A DNA stretch of 64,000 nt from Polytrichum commune. Lineage: Eukaryota > Streptophyta > Polytrichopsida > Polytrichales > Polytrichaceae. The notes under the pieces were generated by a model, which did no database searches, was not told the DNA's origin, and saw nothing but the letters and a program-made list of their open reading frames with translations. Below are positions 1 to 9,779 of this stretch, piece after piece. The DNA lies in the NCBI GenBank assembly GCA_950295325.1, contig OX485806.1, positions 31,560,001 through 31,624,000 on the forward strand, written 5' to 3'. The first letter of the stretch is position 1, and the number at the start of each line of letters is the position of its first letter. The position numbers and the translations under genes were made by a program.

Positions 1-1
1 G

Positions 2-1673
2 GAGTTCTTTGCTGTTGGTCATTCTGAAGGCAGCCAAACACGGGGAAGCCGTGGAACACGTGGGAGTCGGGGAAACAGTGGACATAGAGGGAGAACAGGA
101 AGGGGACCAAGCTCAGGCAGTTCCACAGGTATAAATGCACCCACTCGTGGGGAGAACATACCACCACGATCTCCGACACAGCGGACATCAGGTTCGGAGC
201 ATGATGAAAGACGGGGATTAAAACGCTCAGCAGATTCGGAAGGGATGGAGGATGGGTCCACGGCAACAGGTTCGCAATCAAAGAAAAGGAAAAATAGAGG
301 CAAACGCGATAAACGGATCGATGAGGCTCGTAACCATTGTAGGACATTGCTGTTGGAATGGTTTAGAAATCACAGCATGGTTTTTTTGGAAAAAAAATAC
401 CTCAATTATGGTACAAAGGGTTTAGAGTTGGTGAGGAACGATTTGATGGTTCTTCTCACGGAAGCCACGGCTGGAGCGGATTTTGAAGAAGCTAGGGGCA
501 TGAGCGATTGGGACACCTGGATTGAACAACAAGCCAGGGAAGCAATCTACAATCCAACAATAACATATGATGCTATGCATCATGGAGAGGGAAGTAGTGG
601 TGGCATGAAGTCTGAGCTGTACGAGAAGCTAGGGAATTGGAAAAGAGGCGTAATAGCAACAAAAGGAACATCCGCCCGCAACCTTCCCATTTTTATTGAC
701 AGACAACTAGAAGACAACATTGCCACTCAGGGCCAGCAGGGTGTCATATGGCTGCCTAGAAATGCGGAGATCAAAGCCTTGGATAAGGAAATCTTCCAAG
801 GGACCTACGGAGTGGTGCGGAGGGTCACAATTCATGGAGCATCATTCATCCCTAGCTGGATAGAGTGGGCTGGGAAGACCATGAAGGCCACGAATAGTTA
901 AAGCATTGGCGTGTCCAGTAGATCATCATGGGGTAATCAAGCTACAGTACCTCAATATGAAAACATACGAATCCTATTCGATGTGGTGGAATGCAGGCTC
1001 TTTGAAGAGCATGAGGGTCTATGACTACCAAGTTCCAGATGTCCACGAGAGAACACTCCTTCAAATGCATGGACCAGACTTTGAATCACGGAAACGCTTG
1101 GTTGTATATCGAAGGCATCGAGCTTATTTAGCATGGGCTCTAATGTGCATTGTGGATGTAGTGCACAATGACCTTAATCCCAACAATGTCATGCTACATT
1201 TCCCACAAGACCGTGAGAACACGGTTTTTATTGGTGTGTGTGATTGGGGCATGGCATCATGGGGAGATGAGGACGCCCCCTCTAACTATGGAAAAGATTT
1301 AGTGAATGATATGAACAAGCACAAAGAAAAATACAACTGTGTTGGTCCTGAATTATTCCATGTACGAGGGCAGCGTGGAACATCTACCTCTCCAATGAGG
1401 ATGGCTCGGAAACATAGGCACACATTTTTCTCGGAGTCCTTCTCAGTGGGTACTTTGGCAAAGAAGATTTATCACAAGGATGCGGCTTCCCCCTTGTTTC
1501 AACTAAACGGTGATCCAAATAGCTTGAGGATGCGATTTGAGATAGCATTGGATGCATTGACAAAGACCAATCCAGCGGAAAGGCCAACCATCACACACGT
1601 AGTGAACATGTTGAAGTCGCCTCCATTCAACATGGTTAACCCGACAATGTGCTTTCGTGACACTGCAAAATAG
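2..1673 (+). pseudogene. Protein-kinase-like gene, 5' end beyond the window, frameshifted
   Basis: The reading frame is open from base 2 through the ATG at 245 to TAA at 899-901, so the protein starts upstream of the window. The first part is rich in Gly, Arg and Ser, then Lys/Arg-rich (KKRKNRGKRDKR), which would suit nuclear targeting. From the ATG, a glycine-loop-like QGTYGVV lies near residues 185-191 and a possible ATP-binding Lys in WAGKTMK near 211. The frame breaks at about 890-905. The next frame (906-1673) carries on with kinase landmarks in order: a beta-4/hinge-like stretch, HNDLNPNN at about 1164 (catalytic loop, HRD changed to HND), DWG at about 1242 (in place of DFG), and the ERPT motif of the C-lobe. 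A single 1-nt frameshift explains the break. Helix C appears missing or very short. I do not recognise the subfamily. A recent pseudogene or a sequencing indel are both possible. Confidence 0.6.
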
Positions 1674-1736
1674 AAATTTTTAGTTTCTATTGCATCAATT
1701 TTGAATCATACCAATTTTGTAACCGCTGGATATGTA

Positions 1737-1742
1737 AATAAA
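1737..1742 (+). terminator. AATAAA polyadenylation signal
   Basis: AATAAA lies 64 bases after the TAG of the kinase-like frame, within AT-rich sequence. This is a plausible 3' processing signal for that gene. Confidence 0.4.
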
Positions 1743-2236
1743 GCCATCAATTTTTCATACAAAACTTGTATATTGTATGAAGTTTATATGTTTTTTTGAG
1801 AGCCAAAAAAAAAAACTATGTCTTAAAATTTCAAAAAAAAATGAAAAAATGTTGATTACAGCGAACAGCGTAGAATTGCGGTCACACATTCTCTTGCAGT
1901 ACAAATGTTATTTCATATTTGTATAGAGGACTTCATTCCCTATCCGTGGACACCAAGAACTCATTTTTTGTATATTGTATATTGTATATTGTATGAGGTT
2001 TATGGATCTTAGTGCAATGTTCCTACTCCATGAGGCTTTTGCTCCATAATTGTAGGTGAACTTGAATTTCAGCACACCTACACATATTTCTACATGAAGT
2101 GGAAAAAAAAATCCAAAACAAAACAATTAGATTAATATGCAATGCTATGCAAGAAAAAATATAGAGAGTAACATGCGACACATCAAAATGAAGAAGTCAA
2201 GCTTCTTCTTATGTTAGAGAATGGCTACATTCCAGA
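1743..2236. other. AT-rich intergenic stretch
   Basis: No gene is visible. There are A-runs near 1805 and 1838, and a short tandem of TATTGTA around 1970-1993 that also occurs near 1769. Confidence 0.5.
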
Positions 2237-2864
2237 CCTTGGACAACTAACCAGCTAATTCAACTATTAGTTAACTCATTGTCTTTCGTAGCTAGAGTTG
2301 TTTGTGATTTGACCTTCCCAAAAAAGTAGTTAACTACAGTTGTTTTGATTTCGGTTTGCCAAAAATCTAGTTAACTATAGTTATATCTAGTTAACTAAAT
2401 TTGGGCACAACCTGCAGTGTAGTATCATGACATATCATAGCATCTATATCTTTTCCTTTCTCTTTTATTCAAAATTTTAAATTTGGGACTTGATTCCAAT
2501 TGTAATTCGCACTCAATCAATACCCAATGAGCATGACTTCATTATCTTTCAGTAACTTAGAGTATAATGGGTTTGATTGCTGTAATGGGCAATGGGTTCT
2601 ATTCCTTCTTGGGATGGGCCGGCATGGGTGACAAGCATTGATTCTAACATAAGATCTGTTATAGAAATTATGTAATATACTTTGATTCAAAAATGAAAAT
2701 GAAATAACTTGTTGGTTGACTCCTTACATATTTTAGAACTCTCAAAATGTAGTTGGTTGAATTTTCTAGTTAACTATAGTTGTTCTTCAAATTGGTTTGA
2801 AAATTTCCTAGTTAACTATAGTTGTTCTCTAAAATCTCTTGAAAAAAATCTAGTTAACTATAGT
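2237..2864. mobile_element. MITE-like repeat copy A (TAGTTAACTA-rich)
   Basis: The left edge CCTTGGACAACTAACC matches the terminal repeat of the element at 42335-42909, in inverse orientation. Several TAGTTAACTATAGTTG motifs sit in the left 170 bp and the right 160 bp, as in the other copy. The right terminal repeat is not visible: the element runs straight into a C-rich tract at 2867. It looks truncated or interrupted there. Confidence 0.6.
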
Positions 2865-2866
2865 CC

Positions 2867-3299
2867 TCTCCCCGTTCCCCCCCCCCATCCGCCCCGCCCC
2901 ACCCCCCACCCCCCACCCCCGTCCGCCCCCGTTCCCGCCCCCGCTCCCCCCCGTCCGCCCCACACCCTCTTTAGTCGTTTTTTACTACTTTGATTTTAAC
3001 AAAATGGTAAACAGAATGGCAAAATGGTTTACCGGGCACTAGGCATATCCACGTCCACGTCGGCGTTTTCTGCCACATAGGACGCCACCTTGGCAAGAAG
3101 GTAAGTATTTTACCCACCCTACTCCGTTCCCCCTATGTTGACCCTACGTGGACCCTATTGTGTCGTGACGGAGGGGTCCGTCACGACACGACACGTCATG
3201 ACGGCATGACACCGTCATAACGGCGGGATAGACAACCCTGGTGGGGACGGGGGCGGATGGGGGGGGAACGGGGGGGCGGACGGGGGTTGGATCGGGGGC
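2867..3299. repeat. C-rich / G-rich foldback
   Basis: A tract of almost only C with CCGTTCCC and ATCCGCCCC words (2867-2965) is the inverted counterpart of the G-rich tract at 3240-3299 (GGCGGATGGGG, GGGGAACGG). About 270 bp separate them. Both stand out sharply from the AT-rich surroundings and could form a hairpin or G-quadruplex-prone DNA. Confidence 0.6.
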
Positions 3300-3527
3300 T
3301 AGTAATTTTTTCCCCACTTTACCTCTACTTTGTTGACATGTCATCACACATGGACATCTTACATCTTATGTGTCCGAAATGGGGTAATGTAATTACACAC
3401 AAAATTCGGTAAAATTCAAGTCCGTCAAGATAAAGACAGCATCCGGCATAATGTCGTGATGGATACGTGTCGTGACGGCACGACATTATGCCGAGATTAG
3501 CCTCCGTCACGACACAATAGACAACCC
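3155..3527. mobile_element. Small element with 20-bp inverted ends, CTATTGTGTCGTGACGGAGG
   Basis: The 20-mer at 3155-3174 is repeated as an exact reverse complement at 3501-3520. The interior contains further palindromic CGTGACGG/CCGTCACG words. The part 3297-3527 recurs inverted at 40133-40362 with high identity, including one identical 60-codon frame that carries no recognisable domain. This is a non-autonomous element or a composite of two. Confidence 0.6.
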
Positions 3528-4045
3528 TGACTGAAGTCCATCACCAAGTGGCCATTGGAAGCACTGAAGGCTATCCCGCCGGAACCTCGGACGAAGCTAT
3601 TTTGCGAGCGGTGAGCGGTGAGCGGTAACTTCCGCGATATTTTGATTAAAATGTTATTTTAAGGAGTAAGTTTAGGGTATATATGGACTAAATGTATTTT
3701 AAGTATTTTTTTTTCTAAACTTAGTGAACAGTGGGACCTATGACCGTGGACAATTAAGGGCTATGATATAGGAAAAAATGTTATTGTATCAGTGAAAAAT
3801 ATGGTTTAGGGGCTTAAATTGAACATTTGGAACTAATATTAGTAATAAATATGGGTTTGTCTCAAGTCAAACACGTACTGTTTCAATACAAGGAGAATTA
3901 GTGGTACTCCAAAAAGGTCACGCAACTTTGGAAAAGAGAAATACATGTGGTGCGTCAAATGTCTTGTAGTGGCCCTTTTAGTATCACTACATCATGATTA
4001 TAAAAAATCTTGCATACATATGTTTCTTTAAAGAAACTGAAAACT
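3528..4045. other. Intergenic, with an AGCGGTGAGCGG repeat end
   Basis: GCTATTTTGCGAGCGGTGAG and following GAGCGGTAACTT (about 3595-3630) recur inverted near 18560-18600 and in diverged form near 58062-58095. This suggests the end of a dispersed repeat. The rest is AT-rich without visible coding. Confidence 0.4.
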
Positions 4046-7000
4046 CTAAGAGTCAAGGTAATTCAGTAAACCAGCCTCCAAAACTCGCTTCACTTCGTTG
4101 AAGCTAAAACTAGCTGCATGAATGAACGTGTCTGAATCTGAGTCCAAACCACACACTACAGTAAACAAATAGTACAAATGCTTACAGTTGGCCCATTGAC
4201 CCCTTTTTCCAATTGCTTTAGTCGCCATCTCCTTGAAGTTAGGACAAGTGCATGCTGGCAGTTGCGAAATCGTCAAGTAGTATTGTTGAACCTTTGGGGG
4301 CGTGCCGGAATCCAACGAGACGATGCATCCTAAGGCAGGGGCTGGAAGCATGCACAGTTTGTGCACTTTGGCTTTCAGTGATAAGGCTGAGGCACAATTA
4401 TTGGAGTGTTTTTGTTGACGGGGCCTTTTTGTTGCGCCTAATCAACTTCCCTGAACGGCGGGTGGGAAACTCATCCGGATATGCAGGAGTCGTGTAGCTT
4501 GCTAAGTCCAAAGGTAACGGGTGGTCCTGAAAAATTATGGAAGGTGTCATCTCCTTCCGCTGGGGCAGTCTAAATCCTACGTTTTCTAAAGAGAGGATCT
4601 CTTTGCAGGTTAAGTTGGTCCCCAACTTAACCGGCCATACCTCCAGAACGTTCGGGACTGAGACCACCCACCTCCTTTTTGTACCCTTAACGCATCTCTC
4701 AATGTCGTCATTACAGAAAAGAAGTCTCGAGGGTCCAATCTCTTCTTCCGATAGTTATCCATGAGGCCTGAGTAGGTAGGTGCAGCGGTGCTCTTCCCGT
4801 CTTGTACAATCCGAGCGACGCATTTCTTCTTGGTGATTGCTTGTAGAGCAAAGCAAGCCTTCGCAGATGTCTTAGGCAGCCGTGCGATGTGCCACTGGGC
4901 AGGGTTGCATAATGTCTCCTCAATCGCGGTGACGTGGTGCCGATCCACCCGTTGCGGAGCGTCGTGTGTTGGAAATTGCGGTTGGTCTTCATCTGCAGTT
5001 GTGGGAGAATCTGGAGTTGTCACAGGAGGTGGAGAATCGTTCAGTCGGGCAGATCTGGTTTGGACGCGTGGTCGGGATATACTGATCTTGTCTGGCCTGT
5101 GAGATTCACGTTCGTCACCGAAAGCAGTATCCGGTTTACGCTTGAGAGAAACAAATACCTCTTCCCCTTCGAGGTGGGGAGTCCTGGTGCACCACTCGTC
5201 AGCGCCAGGCATCTTCAAGATGGCCTCATGCAGCGGTTTCGAGATTCCTGTTTTTACGGCAGACCTCTGAGCACGCCTCAACTTCAATTCCTCCTTCGAC
5301 GGTCCAGTTCCAGGGTTCTCTCCCTTCAAGAATTGGGAATATGCTGAGCACTGCATGAAAGCACGCACGAAGTCATCGATTGTTGCCACATAAAGGTCGT
5401 TGCCCCGATCGCCAGATTGCTGCTTCCACTTGTTGTGGATAGATTCAGCAAGGTTACAGGATGGCATTTCCGCTAGTTCAGCTTCACTTAGATCCTGCAA
5501 TGCCCATACAGTCCGAATTAGAATAATGGCGGAATCAATGTAGTTGAAGCATAAAGTGGGAACTATACAGGAAATATAGAGGGAAGCATAGACTTACCAA
5601 CTCCATAAATCCACCCCATTGGCGGTAACGGAAATGCCAGAAGGCCAGCCAGAGCTCTAGTCGAGGTAGACCTTGTTCAGTTGCTGCCCCGGATGACATC
5701 CACCATGCCCGAATTGCCAAATACTTTGTCTCGGCCTCCGCCATCGATTTTGCATTCTTGTATTGCTGGCATAGTATTCGATGCTGATGTTGCAGGTCTT
5801 GACGGATATCGGCCTTGGTATGTTTCTCCAAGGACTGCGTCCAATGGAAAAGACAAGTTCTCTCTCTATCCACCATCTTCTCAGACGCATCTCCACTTCC
5901 GTATATGATTTGAACAGCATTCCAGTTGGCTTGGGCACTGTCGGCCATGAAACCTTTAAAATTGACTTTGTCCACTCCATGTTGAGCCATGAGAGCGTTC
6001 AAGTTCTTCCATACCACTGACTGGGCTACAACATCTTCAGACTGCATGTCGCATACTGCGATGGTCATGACACGGCAATATGTGGAATCGTACACATGGC
6101 AAGCCATTGTCGTCCACGACCTGACCCGTTTGACATGGTCAAACATTATCCAGGAGTTCTCCAAGTCACCACCGGGTTGCATTCGTTTGACCAGGTCGAC
6201 TCCGCTGCCCGGTCCAACTTCGGACATCTTGAAGACAAAGACCTTGTCCATGTCCGCTCCTTGCCCTGGAAACATATTCTGCTGCACGAACCTCCAATTG
6301 CTACCACCGCGTAACTTGGTAATACTGTCCATGACTCCAAAGCGACGCATAGTCCTGAACGTGGTGACTGCGTTACGAATGTTGGGCGAGGTGAGGTGCT
6401 TACACCGATCAAAAATAACTTGCAGCTCGTCCAACTCCAAGATCTTTTGTGGGTCACCTTCTTTAGCAAGGAGGAGTGGGCCCAGTACTTCCTTTGCAGT
6501 TTCAAGCACAATAGCGGAGCGAGTGGCTGATGGGGTGCGTTCGACTTGATCCCCAATCAAGGTGTTTGTCAAATCGATGAAGTCCCGATGATCACCTGAC
6601 TTGACGGGATGGTCGTGAGATCCCAAGTGCACACAAGCCCTCGTCATGTGAGGTGTCGCGGTAACATAGTAGATCTTGGCAGTGCAGACAGCAACACAGG
6701 TGGGAGGGACGTTACATGATTTGCAAACAACGGTCGAACCAGTTGGAGGCTTGGACCCTATTTCAAACAATTTCTCAGATAATCCTTCCCACTCTGTTTC
6801 ATTCACTTGGGAAGTCCTGTGGTCTCGCTGAAGATACTCACAAGCAGGATTGTCGCAACGGAGGTGGCCCAAACAAGAAGATGTACGAAACAAAAGCTTG
6901 AGATCATTCTGAATATTGGTTGTAATTGTGCGAGACCAAGCATGGCCATCGTACCTTCTATCCATTCCACGAAGCAGCTTGGCCTTTGTATTCTGGCCAT

Positions 7001-7685
7001 GGTCACCTAAAGGTGGAAATTCGAAGATAACGTCCCCATCGTAACGAGGGGGAAGGTAATCAACCTGCTGGAGTCTGATCGCATCAAAGTTAATTCGAGA
7101 TAACACACTTTTGGACCGCTTACGAGCTCCAAGGCGCATCAATGAATGAATGATACTGACAACATGACTTGTCACAACATTGGCCTCACCAGGATTACGA
7201 TACGGACTAAGAGGAGGAGTTTCCTTGCGAACTACTTGTGGAGAGAGCGAATCTGGGACTTTCCTCTCTGATTTTAGGAATTCAACATCGCCGTCGGAAT
7301 CATCATTCAACTCATATATTGTATTTAGACCGGGCTCAATTTTGACCCTAGCCAGCACCGGTCTCTCAATGCTAACAGTGGACGACTCCTTAGGTGTTAG
7401 AAGTTCAGTCGAACACTCTAACATAGACTCTGAGACTCCATATACACGATATTTTCCAGGCTTCAGCAACCAGAACGCACCGACGTCATTCTCTACCCTA
7501 GTTTGACGAATTGCATGTGAAACTAGACCGGTATGATCGTCAAAAATTTCTTCTTCGACAAAGATAGTGACCTCACGATACTGAAACCTCAAACTCAATG
7601 TTGCACAAGTGACTATAGCATGACCGTCTTCACCTAATGGAAAGAGGACCGGAACAGAATGAGGTTCAGCACGAAGCAGGGCCAT
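4046..7685 (-). pseudogene. Mutator-like (MULE) transposase with SWIM zinc finger, decayed
   Basis: Exon 1 runs from the ATG at 7685 (or an in-frame start up to 7793) to 5598. A clean in-phase intron (GTAAGT...TTGCAG, 5495-5597) leads to exon 2. The protein has an acidic N-terminal region, then a Cys/His cluster CLGHLRCDNPACEYLQRDH resembling the WRKY/GCM-type finger of MULE transposases. A DDE-like core follows: FDHVKRVRSW and VYDSTYCRVM, FMADSAQANWNAV, and CNLAESIHNKW as the probable third acidic residue. The end is a SWIM finger (ACTCPNF at about 4235-4255 and NCKHLYYLF at about 4167-4190). Two 1-nt frameshifts, at about 4670-4690 and 4415-4435, separate the core from the SWIM part. The function was cut-and-paste transposition in the nucleus; this copy is probably dead. 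Long terminal inverted repeats were not located. Confidence 0.75.
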
Positions 7686-7793
7686 AGTAAAGCACTGAAC
7701 TCTGAACAAAACAAGTACTGTGAACATTGAAATGGCGAGAATATATAACAGGAAAGAAATTACTGTGCAAACTGGTAATTTATGTACCAGCAA

Positions 7794-8072
7794 GCGGAAT
7801 TTCAGAAGTTAATAGAGAGTCATGCAGAGTAAGCTGAAAGACGGCTGAAAAACCAATTTTGGATGCAAGTCCAAGATAGGCAAGAAACCGAATAGTAGAA
7901 TCCTATAATAGGCATACATATCAAATAGTACAATCCAATAACAGGCATACATTCTAAACATTGATGATTATATTATATATTGGCAAATAAGGTCATAAGA
8001 ATGACGGCCGCCAAGAATAATGTGGAGAGCATGATAGTAGCTCGGCAATAATATTAGAATGCTACATTGTGA
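7794..8072. other. Spacer upstream of the transposase
   Basis: AT-rich sequence with a short direct repeat (GGCATACAT plus AATAGTA/CAATAG words near 7905-7950). No gene seen. Confidence 0.4.
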
Positions 8073-8501
8073 TTAACGACGAAGACGCTTATGGGGCCCT
8101 TTGCCATTTTTGTCACCGTCATGTTTATGACAATGGTCAATCCCTAAACTATGAACTGCAGTGCATCCTGCGCAACCGAGTCCCTGACCTTGGGGACGTG
8201 GGGCCTGCCTTAATAGAGATCTAGAGTAAGTGCCCGGTTTAATAACCCCTACTCTAGAATAGGCATGAGTCTGTAAAGTAGACTTGTCCTCTATCAGCGT
8301 TGCAACATCCGTCTGCAAAGATGGAGTCCGGGGATGTGGACTCTGAACTGCGACCGCCGGAGTAACTGAGCAGTAAGGTGGGTTTAGAATCTTCATGTTG
8401 TTGACGTCTGGAAAACCATCAATCGACGATGTGGTGTGGATTTCTGATGAACTAGGAGCACGTAAAGGAGCAAGGCTCGGGAGACTTGAGTCAGTACCCA
8501 T
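8073..8501 (-). CDS. Small protein of unknown function, TATA-driven
   Basis: An open frame of 142 codons starts at the ATG at 8501 (MGTDSSLPSL) and ends in TAA at 8073. I prefer this start because it lies about 55 bp downstream of TATATAA (8555-8561), whereas the longer frame would begin at or above the TATA box. The protein is rich in Ser, Pro and Thr. The C-terminus is Cys/His- then Lys/Arg-rich (GCAGCTAVHSLGIDHCHKH, then KRLRR), which could bind metal or DNA. I do not recognise a family. It points the same way as the transposase at 4046-7685 and may be a second frame of that element. It is divergent from the unit starting at 8927. Confidence 0.4.
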   Translation of the reverse strand: MGTDSSLPSLAPLRAPSSSEIHTTSSIDGFPDVNNMKILNPPYCSVTPAVAVQSPHPRTPSLQTDVATLIEDKSTLQTHAYSRVGVIKPGTYSRSLLRQAPRPQGQGLGCAGCTAVHSLGIDHCHKHDGDKNGKGPHKRLRR

Positions 8502-8554
8502 TGGAGAAGAATTTGATGAGATGAGATGAAGGAATGGGTACAAGTAATAGGGTA

Positions 8555-8561
8555 TTATATA
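8555..8561 (-). promoter_or_regulatory. TATA box (TATATAA), minus strand
   Basis: TATATAA lies about 54 bp upstream of the ATG at 8501, a spacing that leaves a short 5' leader. Confidence 0.45.
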
Positions 8562-8890
8562 CACCTAGGGTAGACAGCAATGCCCGAATATTTGATAACC
8601 TGATAGATCAATTAATAGTCAATAGTTAATTATGTAAATTTTGGACAACCTGTTTCATGTATGAATAGAATGTACTACAATAGTAGTCATCCCTTTATCA
8701 CCATGAATTATCTGACATGGAAGGATACGATTATGTAGAAAAGGATTTAGCGCCGCCTTTTGTAGTGTATTAATGCAGGGTGGATTAACAAAGGATCAAT
8801 TTAAGTAAGTGCAGATTAACTATCTAAATACAAAAAGATGTGAACATAACGATGGCGCATAGATGTTAATTCTGACAGACTTGAAAATGA

Positions 8891-8897
8891 TATATAA
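8891..8897 (+). promoter_or_regulatory. TATA box (TATATAA), plus strand
   Basis: TATATAA lies 30 bp upstream of the ATG at 8927. With the minus-strand box at 8555-8561 it frames a divergent promoter region of about 330 bp. Confidence 0.45.
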
Positions 8898-8926
8898 GAT
8901 CTGTTTGCTCCAGATGTTTGTTAGAG

Positions 8927-9741
8927 ATGAACACTAGGTCGAGAGCAAGTGCAGAACGAGAAGTAAGGAGGAATAGTGAGAAACAAAGGCGAATTGAGAG
9001 AAGGCAAAGGTTAGAATCAAGAGTAAGCTTAGGGACGCCGTACAATTTGCGGACAACAATGGGTAGAAGAGGGGTTACTTCTTCTAAGGGTACAGGTAGA
9101 GGTTCCAAAGGGGAAAAGACGTTTGATGTTGAAGCGGTAGCTCCCATCGTTTTATTTCCAGTAACGGAGGAAGACAACCCAGATGACAAAGGGGGCAGTG
9201 AGGTGTTGTTTATCAAAAATCCTCATGATATTGTTTTCTTTAAAAACGTAATGTGAACCACTCTCACGGATAATTAGAACAGGTGAGACCCAATAGCTTT
9301 CCATTATGTTGTTTTTATTTTTGGTGATGGAATGTAAATAGGATTTGGATTGGGCATCTGGAACAGGGAATGACACAGACACAACTTCAACCTGGGGCAG
9401 CCTCGAGTGCCTCAACATCGGATCATAGTGAGCAACAGGTTTGTAAAGATTGTTTTCAATTGGTGACTTCTATGGTTTTGGGATTAGGGTAATGTTTCTA
9501 TCCAACGAAAATAGTTTATTCACTGAACAAGGACTCGGAGATTCTGATCGGGACGCAGCTGACCTTTGCGAAGGGACCATGGATAATGACGAGATGCACT
9601 TCGAGGAAGAGGTAGGCTCCTTGAATCTGTTTTCTGATGTAGGGTTCGAAGAGAGACATTTGGAGACCCAAGCCAGATTTATGGACACCCGAGAGAGAAT
9701 TTTAGCTAGAGCGCCACTTGCCACTTGTGGCTATCGGGCCT
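8927..9741 (+). CDS. Candidate 5' exons of methyltransferase copy 1
   Basis: ATG at 8927 opens a very basic segment (MNTRSRASAEREVRRNSEKQ and following Arg/Lys residues) that turns acidic; the frame ends at about 9247 beside a possible donor (AAC then GTAATG). A possible middle exon follows an acceptor at about 9366 (GMTQTQLQPGAASSASTSDH) and ends at CAACAG before GTTTGT. A third open stretch (about 9490-9741) is acidic, with EQGLGDSDRDAADLCEGTM and RERILARAPLA, and ends in TGA at 9739-9741. Phases between these pieces do not join cleanly in my reading. The next confident exon downstream, at 14674, begins at a strong acceptor, so an upstream exon is required. I infer that these exons feed into it across the repeat array. 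No ParB-like domain is visible here, unlike copy 2. They could instead be a separate short gene. Confidence 0.4.
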
Positions 9742-9779
9742 GAAATCAGATTTCTGAAAGCCAGCATTATTCTCCAAAA

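Noticed and set aside
2709-2993. Proline-rich protein of 94 codons
   Set aside because: It is the translation of the C-rich tract and of the TAGTTAACTA element.
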